64,000 nucleotides of DNA from Syncephalis fuscata (GCA_025786725.1 JAHLTZ010000002.1:372001-436000), one strand, 5' to 3'. Positions 47,080 to 59,200 are shown, counted from the stretch's first letter. The notes: generated by a model from the sequence alone, not told the origin. Program-made: numbers and translations.

Positions 47080-49163
47080 TTATGATGGCAACTTGGATAT
47101 CAATGTAGGTGTAATTCTTCGTTTTTTAGGTGCCGATGGATCCGATTGCTTAACAGTAGTCGATATCATGGAAGAAGAAGCTGTAGCAGTAGCCATAGGT
47201 AAAGTATTGTCTACTAATGTTGATGGTTTACATGGTGTAGTGGATACTGAAATTGCATATTAATTAATATAATACTTGATAAACAACAATATTTATTTCA
47301 TTTGCTTACCGTCCATTAGTGTGTCTTGACCATTTGATTGGGATAAACCAGATGTTTTGCGCTATTTCTCTTTTATCAGTATCATTATTAAATAGTGTAA
47401 ATAATATCTTACAGATGCAAATAGCGCCATTTCATCGGCTGATAATCGATCACCTAGTTCATTTTCCTCGAATACAACAAGAGAACAGTAACCATCTGTA
47501 GAGGTAAACATTAAATGCCGTCCATCGCATGACCTATAGTTATTATGTTAATATGTGTAGCAATACTACTGTAAATATTAATAAATAATACCATGATAAA
47601 TCAGTTAAAGTAGCATAGTGCATATTAGATAGAATGGCTAATGGTTCAAGCTGTTGTGTATCATATATAGTAATACTATCTTGTGATACAACTGCATATA
47701 CAAGTCGATAAGGTAGCTGAATAACCGGTGCAATATCGGGTATTAATCGATATAACACTGGGCTACAATGGACGGCCACCGATGGCTTACGCGGTGTAGG
47801 TAACTGGGCAATTGGCGTACTATAAATGGCTATTAGCGAATATAGCTAGATTAATATATTTACCTTTGCAGTTGATTACGAGCATATAAATAAGTGACAC
47901 TAGTTGGCTGTGCATCTATAGCTGTAGGGGCTGATAGACCGGCCGGTGTTATTAATAAAGATCCATCGACAGTAAAAGTTAATCGTCGAAAGAATGAAGT
48001 GAGTGTTTCATTTTCATACATAGATGCATATTTAGCAGCAGAAGCAGTTAAAGCAGTTGCTTCGTTAGTATCTGCCATTTCACTCGTTGTTGTTGTCGCT
48101 GTAGTATTATCCGTTAAGGGCAGTCTTGAATGACGACATGTTGATTTTACATTAAATTGTCCATTTGAAGTAATTTGATACCGACATATTTGTATTGTTC
48201 TGTTATTATTATTATTAATATCATTATTATTATATATTAGCCATTTTACTATCAATAACTATATTGTTGTACTACTTGCCGGTCCCCACTTTGAGTGGCC
48301 ACGTATTCACCTAATGGATCCCATGCCACACCTTGTACATAATGATGGTGGCCATAGAATGTATGAATACATCTCCCTATAATATAGCAATAATTAAAAT
48401 TAATGATTTTTATCAATTGAGCTGAATTATTTACTTACGATCACGAATATTCCAGATACGAGCCAAATTATCAATAGATGCTGAAATGATATACTGGCCA
48501 TCTGGTGACCATGCCAAATCATAGATATCTGCTGTACCTCTAAACATTATACACATCTATAATCATTATCGTTTTTATTTAGTATTAACTAACCTTAGAC
48601 TGCCTACAATCACCCATGATTCTGATTCTAGCTCGGCCTCTTCTTTATCCACGCCGAATGCTCGAGTAGGTGCAGCACTAGGACGCCATAGTAATATAGT
48701 ACAGTCTATTCATAGTATACTCATTAGATAGTCTATATAGAATAACGCTATTTGTATCTACCATCGCCTGCAGTGGCAATTAATTCATCTAATAATGCAA
48801 TAAACACATCGTTAATACTATACTTGTTAAACAGCTGAATAACTTGCCGACTGGTGAAAAACGAACTACATTCACGGCACCGGTATGTCGACTCAGTGTA
48901 CACAAATAGTCGACCTGTGGAGGTCCCTCGTTGGACTCTGACGCGACACGCCATAGCTAAAAATATTAATATCAATAATTGTGTTAGTTTAGCAAAGCGA
49001 TTTAAATAACACGTACGCGAACATTGCCATCACCACCCGACGTGGCTACGCGATGGCCAGTGTGTGGTGTGTTCTGTGCACTATTTGGCCGTTGTGGCTC
49101 GAAATGACATGAATAGATAGGCTGCCGGTCATGCCAAAGAATCTGCAGTGTTTTTGCTCGCAT
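47080..49163 (-). CDS. CAC2: Chromatin assembly factor 1 subunit p60 / CAC2 (WD40)
   Basis: Minus-strand gene with about ten short exons. Starting MRAKTLQILWHDRQPIYSCH, it continues GDGNVRLWRV, LCTLSRHTGAVNVVRFSP, WDPLGEYVATQSG, SFFRRLTFTVDGSLL-ITPAG, PYRLVYAVVSQDSITIYDTQ, LAILSNMHYATLTDLSW, FTSTDGYCSLVVFEENELGD, and a C-terminus with PSAPKKRRITPTLI. This order, including the SFFRRL.F..DGSLL..PAG signature, is that of CAF-1 p60 (CHAF1B/Cac2). It forms CAF-1 with p150 and p48 and deposits H3-H4 behind the replication fork. The exon near 47280-47400 is not firmly placed. Confidence 0.9.
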
Positions 49164-50173
49164 GTCTTCGTGAATTAGCGCTGTAATTCTTATTGGAAAG
49201 AAACACCGCCACTAAAAAATAAAAGAAAGGTGCTGCTGTATTTTGACTTTTACATTTTATTTACTCATTTCACACCTTCACTTTTAAATACAATTAAACA
49301 TCTATTCATCACTATAACATCTATAATATTACACCCAACATTAATTAATTAATGTGTAGTTATTAGTACAAAAATGTAATTAATTAGTTGCCTTTATTAT
49401 TGCTTTAATATATGTATGCATTTTCATTATATATTAATTGTTTAAAATGTCATTTATTTAATCAGATTGGCTATAGAAAAAGTGGCTGTTTAATAAACGA
49501 CATTTACAATAATTATATTAATCTTGGTTTACAGCACAAATATACTCAAAATACAATAGTAGAATATTAGAAAATAGAAAAGACTATTCAAACGCAATAA
49601 TCCATATTGTAAATAGATGCAGTAAATGCAAAATGACATGGAATTGCAATCATATAACTTTTATTAATATTTCAATCCAAATCTTTCTAACATATATGCC
49701 AACCAACCAAGTCCAAAGTAGAAATCTGAATCTTCAAAATGTTATTCAAAGAAAGTCATTGTAGATCAGTTCTCGTTGCGCATAGGTCGAAATGACGTTA
49801 TTCTAGTGCAGACAATGCTCAAATGTTATTAAGTTATCAAATATATGTCAATTTTTATTTAAATCAATTTATTAACAATATTTTAGTAGAAAGTAATATA
49901 TGTTGTGCATCATAATGACATGACTTTGACTAGAGCAAATTTGCTTTGGGGACTCAGAAGTGGGAATTAAAGTGAAATCTAGCCATCCTTGATTTAATCA
50001 GTTAAATATCTCGGACTTTAATGTTTATTAATGCTTTTTTTGCGGACTATACTAAATAAAAGATAACATCTTGTCTCATTCTCACGATATAAAACAATAA
50101 AAATGTATTAAATAGATGCTATTGCCACACGAATATGATTTACGCACACACATTTCCTATTGAGCTTGTAAAC
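49164..50173. other. Intergenic region containing right arm of inverted repeat
   Basis: One kilobase between divergent CAC2 and GH16 genes. The right inverted-repeat arm is at 49290-49703. A TATAAA near 50088 lies about 85 bp upstream of the GH16 start. Nothing else recognised. Confidence 0.5.
49290..49703 (-). repeat. Inverted repeat, right arm (~410 bp)
   Basis: Reverse complement of 40773-41180 with few differences in the core (for example GTGATGTAAAACAAGATTAA versus GTGCTGTAAACCAAGATTAA). The two arms enclose the carrier, thioredoxin-like, uL4 and CAC2 genes. Confidence 0.93.
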
Positions 50174-51031
50174 ATGCGATCCTCTTCTATTCTATTCCAG
50201 TTGGTTCATGTGGCGATGGTTGGCGCCTCTATTGCTGCCGCATCGACTGTAGCTAACCGCTGTCCAAAGAATGCTACAGCTGAGTCATTGCCACCTGCTA
50301 GCGGCACCGTTATTTGGGAGGATGATTTTACTGATGGTCAGCTAAATGAGAACCAATGGAATTATGATGTTGGTGATGGCTGTGACATCGGTCTATGTCA
50401 ATGGGGCAATTGGGAGCATGAAGTATATTCGCGTGATGGTGTACAAACAGGTGTTGATGGATCATTATTGCGAATAACGGCACGACGTACCGGTGATCAG
50501 TCATGGACATCGGGACGGATAAATACACGCGGAAAGTTTTCGTTAACTTACGGTCGAGTTGATACGCGTGTTCGTATGCCGACAATCGATGGACCATTCT
50601 CAGCTGTCTGGCTTGCTTCATTGGAGAGTCCTTATGGTGCATGGCCTAGCAGTGGTGAAATTGATTTAATCGAGTACCAATCGGCATGGAAGACTTTGTT
50701 CCAACCTGAGCAAGTCAGAACACCGGGCACGGTTCATACCAAGAATCACTACAATGGCAACTCGGCGTCGTATTGGGCTGAAGGCAACAATCCTTCGCAA
50801 TGGCATACTTATTCAATGATCTGGCGTCCGGATAGTATTGAATTTTTAGTGGATGACCAATTCCTTGGTCGTTACACGCCACCAACCATGGAGAAAGACG
50901 ACTGGCCATTTGATCGTCCATTCTACTTGGTTATTAATCTGGCTATTGAACCATATTGGGGTACCAAGGTTTCTGCTGATGTTCAGGAAATTAGCATGGA
51001 TGTTGATTGGGTTCGCGTTACACAGCTTTAA
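50174..51031 (+). CDS. Glycoside hydrolase family 16 (beta-1,3-glucanase/laminarinase type)
   Basis: Intronless 285-residue frame (an upstream in-frame ATG at 50135 would add 13 residues before the signal peptide). The leader is MRSSSILFQLVHVAMVGASI-AAAS. The GH16 jelly roll follows: TVIWEDDFTDGQLNENQWNY, NWEHEVYSRDG, LRITARR, RINTRGKFSLTYGRVDTRVR and the catalytic signature WPSSGEIDLIEY, with nucleophile E162, helper D164 and acid/base E167, then HTYSMIWRPDSIEFLVDDQF and a C-terminal beta strand. Enzymes of this type cleave internal beta-1,3 (or mixed) glucan bonds. A secreted role in wall remodelling or attack on foreign beta-glucan is inferred. No GPI signal or CBM is present. Confidence 0.93.
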   Translation: MRSSSILFQLVHVAMVGASIAAASTVANRCPKNATAESLPPASGTVIWEDDFTDGQLNENQWNYDVGDGCDIGLCQWGNWEHEVYSRDGVQTGVDGSLLRITARRTGDQSWTSGRINTRGKFSLTYGRVDTRVRMPTIDGPFSAVWLASLESPYGAWPSSGEIDLIEYQSAWKTLFQPEQVRTPGTVHTKNHYNGNSASYWAEGNNPSQWHTYSMIWRPDSIEFLVDDQFLGRYTPPTMEKDDWPFDRPFYLVINLAIEPYWGTKVSADVQEISMDVDWVRVTQL

Positions 51032-51955
51032 TTTCATAAAGATCTAAGCAAATAAAAGCTCAATGATTTAATTATAGTGTTACTATTTCACCAGCCTAAT
51101 TGTGGTGTAAGTTGTGTTATTTACCATATTTGGTAGAAAACTTAATTAGCAATAACTTCATCACGTGACTATTCCCATTTTCGGTAATAGTCAGGGTCCT
51201 AGTAAAAGATGGCCATTCTTTCGGTTAAGACACGGCGATCCCAACACTACAATTGTTTCTAACTTTTGGCAAGAAACACAGCGCCTATAAATACCTGCAA
51301 TTCACGGCCCCATATTACTTATTAAAATAACACTGGCCCCATATCACTTGAAGAAGAAATTGAACAGACAAGCCGTTCAAGTTCTTCCTTCGCAGTATTC
51401 AAGACCATTTGTTATAGAATGGCCACCATATTTCTTAATCTTAATAAAATTATCTTATCTTGGTTTAAATTCTTTTTTATTTTATTTGAATTTTGAACCT
51501 TTTTGATCATTTCAGTCTTGCAGTGATTGCTAGACTGAACTGATCTTTTTATCTGAGTTAACACTATTTTAGTCATTTATTCTACTTCTGTGGAAATTGT
51601 TAATTAAAGGTTGATAATCTTTATTAATAAAAACAATTAAGTAAGTCTTAGATAACTCTAATTACTAACATTATAGGTCACTCAAGATCAAGCATAATAT
51701 TAGTAACCTGTTTATTATTCTACTTTTAGTGGAATAGTAACAATAGTTATACATCATTATTTAAAATGTTGATTTAATGATTTACAATATAGTAATTCAA
51801 AATTGTAAAGAAGCAAATGCTAGATATGTAAATAATGGAGAAATATGAAGCGTTAATAATACTAATGTGATTCGCTTATAATACTTTATTTAGCTATACT
51901 TGATTGCACATTTCATAAATTGAATAGATACGTTGAGAAATTAGACAATTTTAAT
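51032..51955. other. Intergenic region with orphan TATA box
   Basis: About 920 bp between convergent GH16 and prolyl hydroxylase genes. It contains a well-formed CTATAAATA box (51285-51293), but the only ATG at the usual distance (51419) opens a 27-codon frame. The rest is AT-rich. Confidence 0.45.
51285..51293 (+). promoter_or_regulatory. TATA-like box without an evident gene
   Basis: CTATAAATA in a relatively GC-rich context, 130 bp before an ATG at 51419. Its look and spacing match the boxes before the small secreted protein genes, but no such protein follows. Confidence 0.4.
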
Positions 51956-53149
51956 TTACTTGCTGTTGTTGATGTTGCTGCTGCCTCGCTGCCTCTCTTT
52001 CGGCGGTAAGTCGAAGGATACGCTCGTAAACAGGCCGTGTCATTTTATGTGGCCAAATATTCATAGCCCATTTCTCGCCTCCTTGTACCGGTTCACCAGC
52101 ATGTTCCGTTCTAATAATAAATTAAAGTTAATAAAAGAGATTAAATACAATCTATAGTGTCATTGTTAGCTAAATATACCTCCAATCCTCTAGACCATCG
52201 CGGCCAAGATTTAACCAGAAAATAGCCGAGTTTTTTACCGGCGGGAATGCTAGATTTAATCTGGGGAAGATAGTAGCACCGCCAGCTTGTGGTGCATTCA
52301 AATAAACGATCATAGTGGCCCATCGCTGTCCCTTGATTCTACTCCAATCGTCAAACATTAACATGTCATCTTCGCGCATAAAATCATAATGCGGCTTATA
52401 CTGTTGTCCTGGCTGATAGCGAATCACTTGTAATGCCTCAATGTCTTCAGCGGGAATACTAGTAAATTGTTGAACGCGTTCTTGAATACAGTGTGTCACG
52501 GCGTCTGTATCGTAGGTGATCCATGATGTTGTTGAAGTGCGTACATCATCCTGGAAGCGAACACCATCGCTAAACTGAAGTCCAGAACGAGTCATGCTAC
52601 TAGCACTAAATATTATACGTATTAGGTAATGGTAATTGCTTGGATTATAAAATTAGCTTACCTAATATTCATCATATGATTTGCTTCTCCTGGCTGAAGA
52701 AAGTCTTCAATCACCATAATAAGTGGATCACTACGTACGATTTTAATTTTGTAGTCATGTTTACAAACATAATTACTACCAATTCTTCTTCCTACACCAT
52801 TTGGCGAATCAAACCAAACTGCATTATCGGAAATAGCCTCTTGAATTTGTGGCTGTTCGACTGCTATATTTGATTCACTAGGCGGTAGCTGGCTAATATT
52901 TTTCTTCAGAACTGCAAATAATATAGGCCCAAACACGGCTGCCACTAATGTAATTGAGACACCTAGCATTGCTAGTTGGCCAATCGAGTAGCCGCTCTTG
53001 CGGTATTGATCATAGACTCGTGTAGGCTGTGCCTTTACATTCGATGGTACTTTCCCGTCTAACATATCTTGAGATAGACCGTCATCACTGCTGCTCGAAT
53101 GCTTCGGGCTTTGGTTTCCGTTAGACGCCTTTGATTTCCGTTTAGTCAT
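51956..53149 (-). CDS. Prolyl 4-hydroxylase, membrane-anchored (copy 1)
   Basis: Minus-strand gene starting MTKRKSKASNG, with a TM segment near residue 70 (IGQLAMLGVSITLVAAVFG), then the P4H alpha-type catalytic domain: SDPLIMVIEDFLQPGEANHM, SGLQFSDGVRFQDDVRTSTT, VIRYQPGQQYKPHYDFM (iron ligands His and Asp in HxD), GQRWATMIVYLNAPQAGGAT, FPRL, and HAGEPVQGGEKWAMNIW (third ligand His; 2-oxoglutarate-binding Lys). The C-terminus is an Arg/Gln-rich helix. It would hydroxylate prolines of secretory or wall proteins using Fe(II), 2-oxoglutarate and ascorbate in the ER or Golgi lumen. A longer in-frame N-terminus is possible. It lies tail-to-head with a paralogue. Confidence 0.9.
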
Positions 53150-53468
53150 AGGGGGTATGCCAAGGCAATTGATTCCGATATATAGTTTGAATAAAATAAC
53201 GGCACTTGATATTCTGTCGTAGTAGTGGCACATACGCCCAACAATGCGGTTTATATAACTGCTTATTAACACACAAATATATTATGCCATTTTTACAAAT
53301 AAAAGGAGCATGTTAAAAGACCGACTCCCCTGCGCGTCTCCTGAACATGTCTTAGCTTAAAAGCCATGCACTCCTTTTGCCAATTTATTCTACGTAAAAA
53401 CATACGTAACATTGCATTTATTATAACAAAAATAGCATGCTTGTGCACTAGCTCATTAGGTGAGCTGC

Positions 53469-54488
53469 TCATGGATCCCAAACGTACTGCTCTTGAACTT
53501 CATCGGTCCACATGTGAGGCCAGAGATTAATGGCCCACTTTTCGCCCTCTTCTACAGGTTCTCCCGCGTGTGTTGTTCTATGCAATAGCAAATATGTTAA
53601 AAAGTAGTAGTTTGCAGTTAGTGTCTTGCAAATACCTAGTATCTTCGGTGGCATTCGGATGCATATTAATCCAAAATACTAATTGTAAAAATGTTAGTTT
53701 TGCCATGTAATATTATTAGCAGCAACAATTTACCGGCATCATTTTTCTTTACAGGAACACTGTATCCAAGCTCATAAAAAGCAGTATTACCGCCTTTAAT
53801 AGGTTCATGTAGATACGCCAAAATAGTGGCAAATCTCTGGCCAAACTGGCCCCAGTAATTTTTCTTTAAATACTCAATATCCAAAAAATCGGTATGTTTT
53901 TTGTATTCCTGCCCAGGGTGATAGCGCACCACTTGTAGGTATTCAAGACTTTCTCTATCTGCGCCAGTTAGTTGCGTTGCTCTCTCTTCAATACACTCAA
54001 CGACGTTCGTTAGTGACCGCTCGAGTATGGCACTATTCGACGTTCTGTATTTTTCTGTTTCTGTTCTATTTAAGGTTTCTGAGGGAACAAATTTGGTCTT
54101 TCTAAAATTAATGATAGAATCAGCAAGTAATTCTGCTTTACACGTAGATTACTTACGCTAGCTCCATAATATGTTCTGCTTCAGTATCTTGCAAAAATCC
54201 ATGGATATAAGCAACAAATGGTGAATGGCTTATTATTTTTAATGAATAGTTGTGGCGACATACATATTCAGTGTTTTCCATTGGTGCTTTTAAAACAGCA
54301 TTGGTTGAAGATAATAAAATTTCAAGTTGCGGTGCTAGGACAAGCGCAAATACGATAGAAAAAAACAACATTAACGATAGAGTTAGTTCAGAAACAGTGC
54401 CACTAGGAATAGCTGGCGGTGTAGTCTCTTTCGACTCTTTCGACTCTTTTGCTGACTGCTCAATCAAATCAGATGACTCTTGATCCAT
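53469..54488 (-). CDS. Prolyl 4-hydroxylase, membrane-anchored (copy 2)
   Basis: Paralogue of the gene just downstream, same strand, about 320 bp away. MDQESSDLIEQSAKESKESK leads to a TM segment (LSLMLFFSIVFALVLAPQ). The catalytic domain follows: SPFVAYIHGFLQDTEAEHIM, TSNSAILERSL, VVRYHPGQEYKKHTDFL (HxD), QRFATILAYLHEPIKGGNTA, then THAGEPVEEGEKWAINLWPH with the third His and the Lys. The C-terminus is short (EQYVWDP). Sequence identity to copy 1 outside the ligand motifs is low, so the duplication is old or the pair diverged in substrate choice. Confidence 0.9.
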
Positions 54489-54830
54489 AATCGCTTATAC
54501 TATTGGTAAAAAGTTGGTTGAAAATTAATACAAATTATCAATTGAAGTAGTAAAATAAGTGGTAAATAGATGTTATCGCACTGTTTATAAATATTGTTGT
54601 CTAAAAGGAGGCAACATGGTGTATATGAAAGGGGCTATTACGATTGCAATACATGTTTGCCAATAAAACAGCCACAATTTAGGATGTGTGTTAAAAGTAC
54701 AATTTAGCCAAAGCAACATTAAGACACATTAGGCATTACTGAATAACTAGGGCAAGTCACTGATGTCGCCCATCGTTAAATCAAGTGCTATTGTTAGTTT
54801 ACTTTTCTCCATTGCGTTTATTCAACGACC
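54489..54830. other. Divergent promoter region
   Basis: About 340 bp between copy 2 of the prolyl hydroxylase and the divergent glycerate kinase. No distinctive element recognised. Confidence 0.4.
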
Positions 54831-55876
54831 ATGAACACTACTTTGGTTAATAGCGACGCAGTCCATCGGATAGCATTATTTATAGAAAAGCAGATAAATG
54901 AACGGGTACATTCTACAGAAGCATCTACCAATATAATTGTCGGTTTAAATGGTCCACAAGGCATTGGTACATTATAATGAGTTAACTATCTAGCTTTACA
55001 TTAATCTTTAACATTAGGAAAGACTACAATAACTCGTGCTGTAGCCGCACAGCTTGCCACAGCTGGTCATGAAGTACATATTTTATCGATTGATGATCTT
55101 TATTTGACACATACAGATCAGCATGAATTGGCCACAACCACGGCAAATCCACTGTTAGCTCATCGTGGCCTACCCGGTACACACGACATTGATTTAGGCA
55201 AATCCATTCTTAGCGCTTTTCGAACGGGTGAGCAAGATATTCACGTACCAGTTTATGACAAGTCACTTTATAATGGTGAAGGCGATCGCTCTTTCGAATC
55301 AATCATTTGGTCTAAGGCATCATTAGCAACAGCAACAACAGCAGCAGCAGCTCCACGAATACTGTTATTTGAAGGTTGGTGTCTAGGATTCAGTCCTATT
55401 GATCAGTCGACGCTTGAATTACAATTGGCCTCACCTACAAAATCGATTCTTCATCAGTAAGCAATACACTTGGATATATCAAAAACATAAATAAATGAAA
55501 ATAACTAAATGTAAATACTATCAATAGGTATTCATTAGCTCATTTAGAGACAATCAATGCCAATTTGGCTTGCTACGTCGATGCATGGTATCCATTCATT
55601 GATTTATTTGTTATACTGGAAGCTGAAAAGCTCAGTAGTGTATACGAGTGGCGTGAACAACAAGAAGAAGCACTTCGACAAAAAAACAACGGCAGTGGCA
55701 TGTCGGCCGCGGCCATTCGATCCTTTGTCGATGTATTCATGGTGGGCTATTTACTATGGCTATCTCAGCTCTTGCAAGCTGGCATCCGTAGCACTGATAC
55801 ACAACGGAATACACCCACGTTAACACTCACTTTCAATCATCAACGCGAAATCATTCGTACAAAACAAAGCAAATAA
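54831..55876 (+). CDS. D-glycerate 3-kinase / Tda10-like P-loop kinase
   Basis: Exons 54831 to about 54965, about 55018-55456, and about 55530-55876. The P-loop GLNGPQGIGKTT is split by the first intron (...GIG/KTT). Then come LSIDDLYLTHTDQ (Walker B-like), NPLLAHRGLPGTHDIDLG, PVYDKSLYNGEGDR, ILLFEGWCLGFSP, YVDAWYPFIDLFVILEAEKL and VYEWREQQEEALR. This is the fungal/plant glycerate kinase family (plant GLYK, yeast Tda10/YGR205W) that phosphorylates D-glycerate with ATP. A single conserved frame is kept throughout. Its stop is 12 bp from the stop of the convergent SF3B2 gene, so the transcripts must overlap. Confidence 0.88.
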
Positions 55877-55888
55877 GATTTATTAAAA

Positions 55889-58208
55889 TTAAAATTTAAA
55901 GTCTTTATATTTCTTGTCTTTTGATTTGGCATCTGTCACTTTTTGTCGCTTCTTTGCTTGTTTATTCGCATGATCTGCCACCATATCACTAAAGTCTTGT
56001 TGGTCACTTCGTTTTGCCTATAAGCGATAGACCAATTAGTAAATAGTTATTGTAGGTTTATTAGTCTATTCATCAAATACTTACGCCCATTTCTGCTTCA
56101 TAGCGTGCTTTAATGGCATCTTCATCCAAACCTTCGACTTCTGATGGATCTAAAGCCACTTCAACACCTGGTCCAGTTGGTTTTCGCTATCGTTTTGATG
56201 TTAATGCATTAATACCTTGTTGTATCTACAATTTACCTTGTTTCCTTTTCCAGAGCCGGCCAAATCATATACATGTTGTGATCCCATAAATCCCTTAATA
56301 GTGCTTTCTTTTTCTTTAAGTACTTGGTACAGTTCACGTGGCCCCTCATCCGTTCTATACAAATCATACAAAAGTTACATGTTACAATTACGCTAAAATA
56401 AAGCATGATACTTACCGTCGTGGCTCTTTACGTAATTCAATATGTTCTGGAGTTGTTAAACCAGTAGCAACACTGCTAATGCCACTGGGTGTTACAAGAC
56501 CACCTTGAAGTGCTCCTATCTCCATTGATAAGTATTGCTTTTACATATAATCATTATCGCTTACCAGTATCCTCTTCTACTTCCTCTTCATCTTCATATC
56601 GACGAGTATCCTCCTCTGCCTCAGACTCTTCTTCCTCCTCCTCTTCAGTCTCCTCTTCTTCCTCCTCTTCCGATTCTAACTCGCCCCATAATGCTTTATC
56701 TATTGGCATCATATCCTATCAAATATCTAGTTAATTGTTAATCCAAACATTTATGTCCGCTATTCTCACCTCTTGAGGAATGACGGGCCTTGATACGCCA
56801 AATACATCGCCATACAATGGACGATTAAACTAAATACATCTATTATTAGATATTAGAATAAATAATATCTACATTACTTGCCTCGTCTACTGGAGGTTTA
56901 CCCCAGCCACCTGGATGATATCCCCATTGAGCACTAATCAATAGATAAATAGATAGATAAACAATATTAGATAAACTCAATAGTATCAGCCATTATAAAT
57001 ACCCTTCAGGAATAGGCGCACTTAATCCAGGTATTTTAAGTGTAGGATAACTTGGTGGCGGTCCATATCGCTGCATATTAATCAACCAAGGTGGTGGGGC
57101 TAATGGTGGAATACCAAGTGCATTAATCAGTTCATCGGACAGTTCACCGGGCCGTTTTTGCTTTAAATGTGTCTCGAATTCTTTGCCTTCATAATAGCTA
57201 TAATTTATCCATTCAGTTATACATATATTAATACTACACAATAACTTACACGTCACCATGAATTGTCATACGAGGCTTTGTTTGATATCGGAAAAATGCA
57301 TCATGTAGTTTTTGATAGTCAATTTCTAGTTTGCCCATCTTTGGCTGTACTCGTTCGCGTGTCTTCGACTTGAGTGTCTGCTGGTCCTCTTTATCTTGAA
57401 TTGCCTGTCTCATCTCCATAATGCCGGTTTCTTTAATAAAATCTATTATATACAAATGGACATATTATTATTAGTGCTTTGTCTAATTAGTCAATTTAAT
57501 AACTTACCTGGTAGTTCAAAGGGCGGCTTTTCAATACCACGTTTATTTTGTAAATATTTTCTTTTTTGGCTCCAATGAATAGGCACAGGGACGGTATTAC
57601 GATATGATTTAAGGCTTACTAATAATTTAGGATCGGCTGCAGTAGCATCAACCCACTGGTCATCATACTCAATTGTAAATGCATAATAAATAGCGAGTTT
57701 TAATTAAACTTACCTCTACAACTTCTGGTTTAGTTACAAGTTGCTTAAGTTCAGCAACAGTTAATCGATTGATTTTTTTTAATTTCTTTTTAGATAATGG
57801 CTCATCTTCATCCTCTTCATCCTCTTCTGCATCTGATCCAGATGCTTTGGCTTTAGCCGTACCATCATCCTCGGCTGTCTCATCATCAACGTTTTTGTTA
57901 GTTGACGTTACAGGTAGCTCTTCGTCTTCGTCTTCGTCAGCTCCACTGCTTAGTTTTTGGAATTTGGCAAATACATCGGCAAATACTTCAAATTCCGGCT
58001 CATTCAATTCTACGTCTGGTGTAATATATTCTACTTCTACATTCTCTAGTGCAGATGCCTTGGACGCGCCATCACTACCTGGGGCTGTGCTTAATAGGGC
58101 GCGACGCTCTTCTGCCTCTCGTTGCTGTTGCTCTTGCTTTTCCTTCTTACTGCGACGCTTACGCTGTCGCTGTTTGGCCTGTGTCGGATTGGTCGTTTCA
58201 CTAGGCAT
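55889..58208 (-). CDS. SF3B2: Splicing factor SF3B2 / Cus1 (SAP145)
   Basis: Minus-strand gene of about nine exons. MPSETTNPTQAKQRQRKRRS and acidic/Lys-rich linkers lead to the conserved core: VDATAADPKLLVSLKSYRNT, VPVPIHWSQKRKYLQNKRG, IEKPPFELPDFIKETGI, MGKLEIDYQKLHDAFFRYQT, KPRMTIHGDVYYEGKEFE, then the PSP domain LINALGIPPLAPPPWLINMQ with RYGPPPSYPTLKIPGLSAP, and AQWGYHPGGWGKPP. The acidic run EEEEETEEEEEEE and the C-terminal DFSDMVADHANKQAKKRQK motif follow. SF3B2 is a subunit of the U2 snRNP SF3b complex that contacts SF3B4 and the branch-site region. Fits an intron-dense genome. Confidence 0.95.
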
Positions 58209-59200
58209 GGCTATAGTGATCAAACCTGCAACGCTTTATTAGATCGTCGATGAAATACTTGCACCGTACCAATAATTTACAGCGTAGAGGATCGTGGCGT
58301 GTATCAGTAGAATGGAATAGTATAGATTCAACGTTTGGTGATGAATAAAACGAATTCCGGTGATCGTAGAGAAAAACAATCTATCCTATCCATTAACGTG
58401 TGATTTAATCTTTAATTTGGTTTATTTACTAATTACGAACTAAACTAACTGTGCTTACATTTAAAGATTTCACTCGTTTTTATTACACATTATTTGAATA
58501 GTAATTATTTCACTTTAATAACCGATTTACTCATTAAATAAACTACCATTTATTTGTTCAGCCCTATCTGTTGTAGTAGTAAAAGGTACTAAACCATAGC
58601 CGTAGTTTCGTTTGAACGACATTATATTCCTGTACAACCATGTTTATTTGTTTTGCTGTTTGTTTTTTATTATTTTTTTCCTCTACTTCTCCGTATTATT
58701 GTACTATAATCGTAGAGTTCAACGTAACAAGTACCCTACTATCGACACGAGTCCATTCGCTGCTCAAGGGATGTGGGACCAAGCGATATAACCCATCGTC
58801 ATGTGAACTGCATTGCTATGTACATATTCATACAATATATTGATTAGGAAAAATATGTCGCGTGCTGACCATCTATTTTAGTGGTGGAGTTGACTTCTGC
58901 TGCCTAGGCGGGGCAAGAACGTGGGCTGATCTTGCGTACTGAGCCAATCAATGGAAGCAGCACCGCTCATTCCAAAGAGGCCCTTCCATTGTTGCATCAT
59001 CGCCGACAGCACGAATGTTCTTTTAAATACAGCGGTGGTGCATGCTCGTTGCTCTAATTAGTTTCTTTATACAGAGTCGCAAGCCGCCCTTCTTAGCTCT
59101 ACCTTTTTTCTTTTATCTGTGCTCTTTAGGACTAGTTGCTGCTGTGTTTTTTCGACTACACACACCACACCTATCTCCATATTGGGTGCTCGTCAACAAC
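58209..59200. other. Divergent promoter and leader region
   Basis: About 990 bp between divergent SF3B2 and sterol reductase genes. The last 350 bp are more GC-rich and probably include the 5' leader of the reductase. Short frames here (58640-58843; 59042 onward in frame with the reductase) lack conserved features. Confidence 0.45.

Noticed and set aside
57769-58242. Ser-rich plus-strand frame of 157 codons
   Set aside because: Antisense of the acidic and Lys-rich segment of SF3B2; poly-Ser results from GAA/GAT codons read backwards.
59042-59200. N-terminal extension of the sterol reductase
   Set aside because: In frame but hydrophobic and outside the family length; the ATG at 59201 gives the normal N-terminus.
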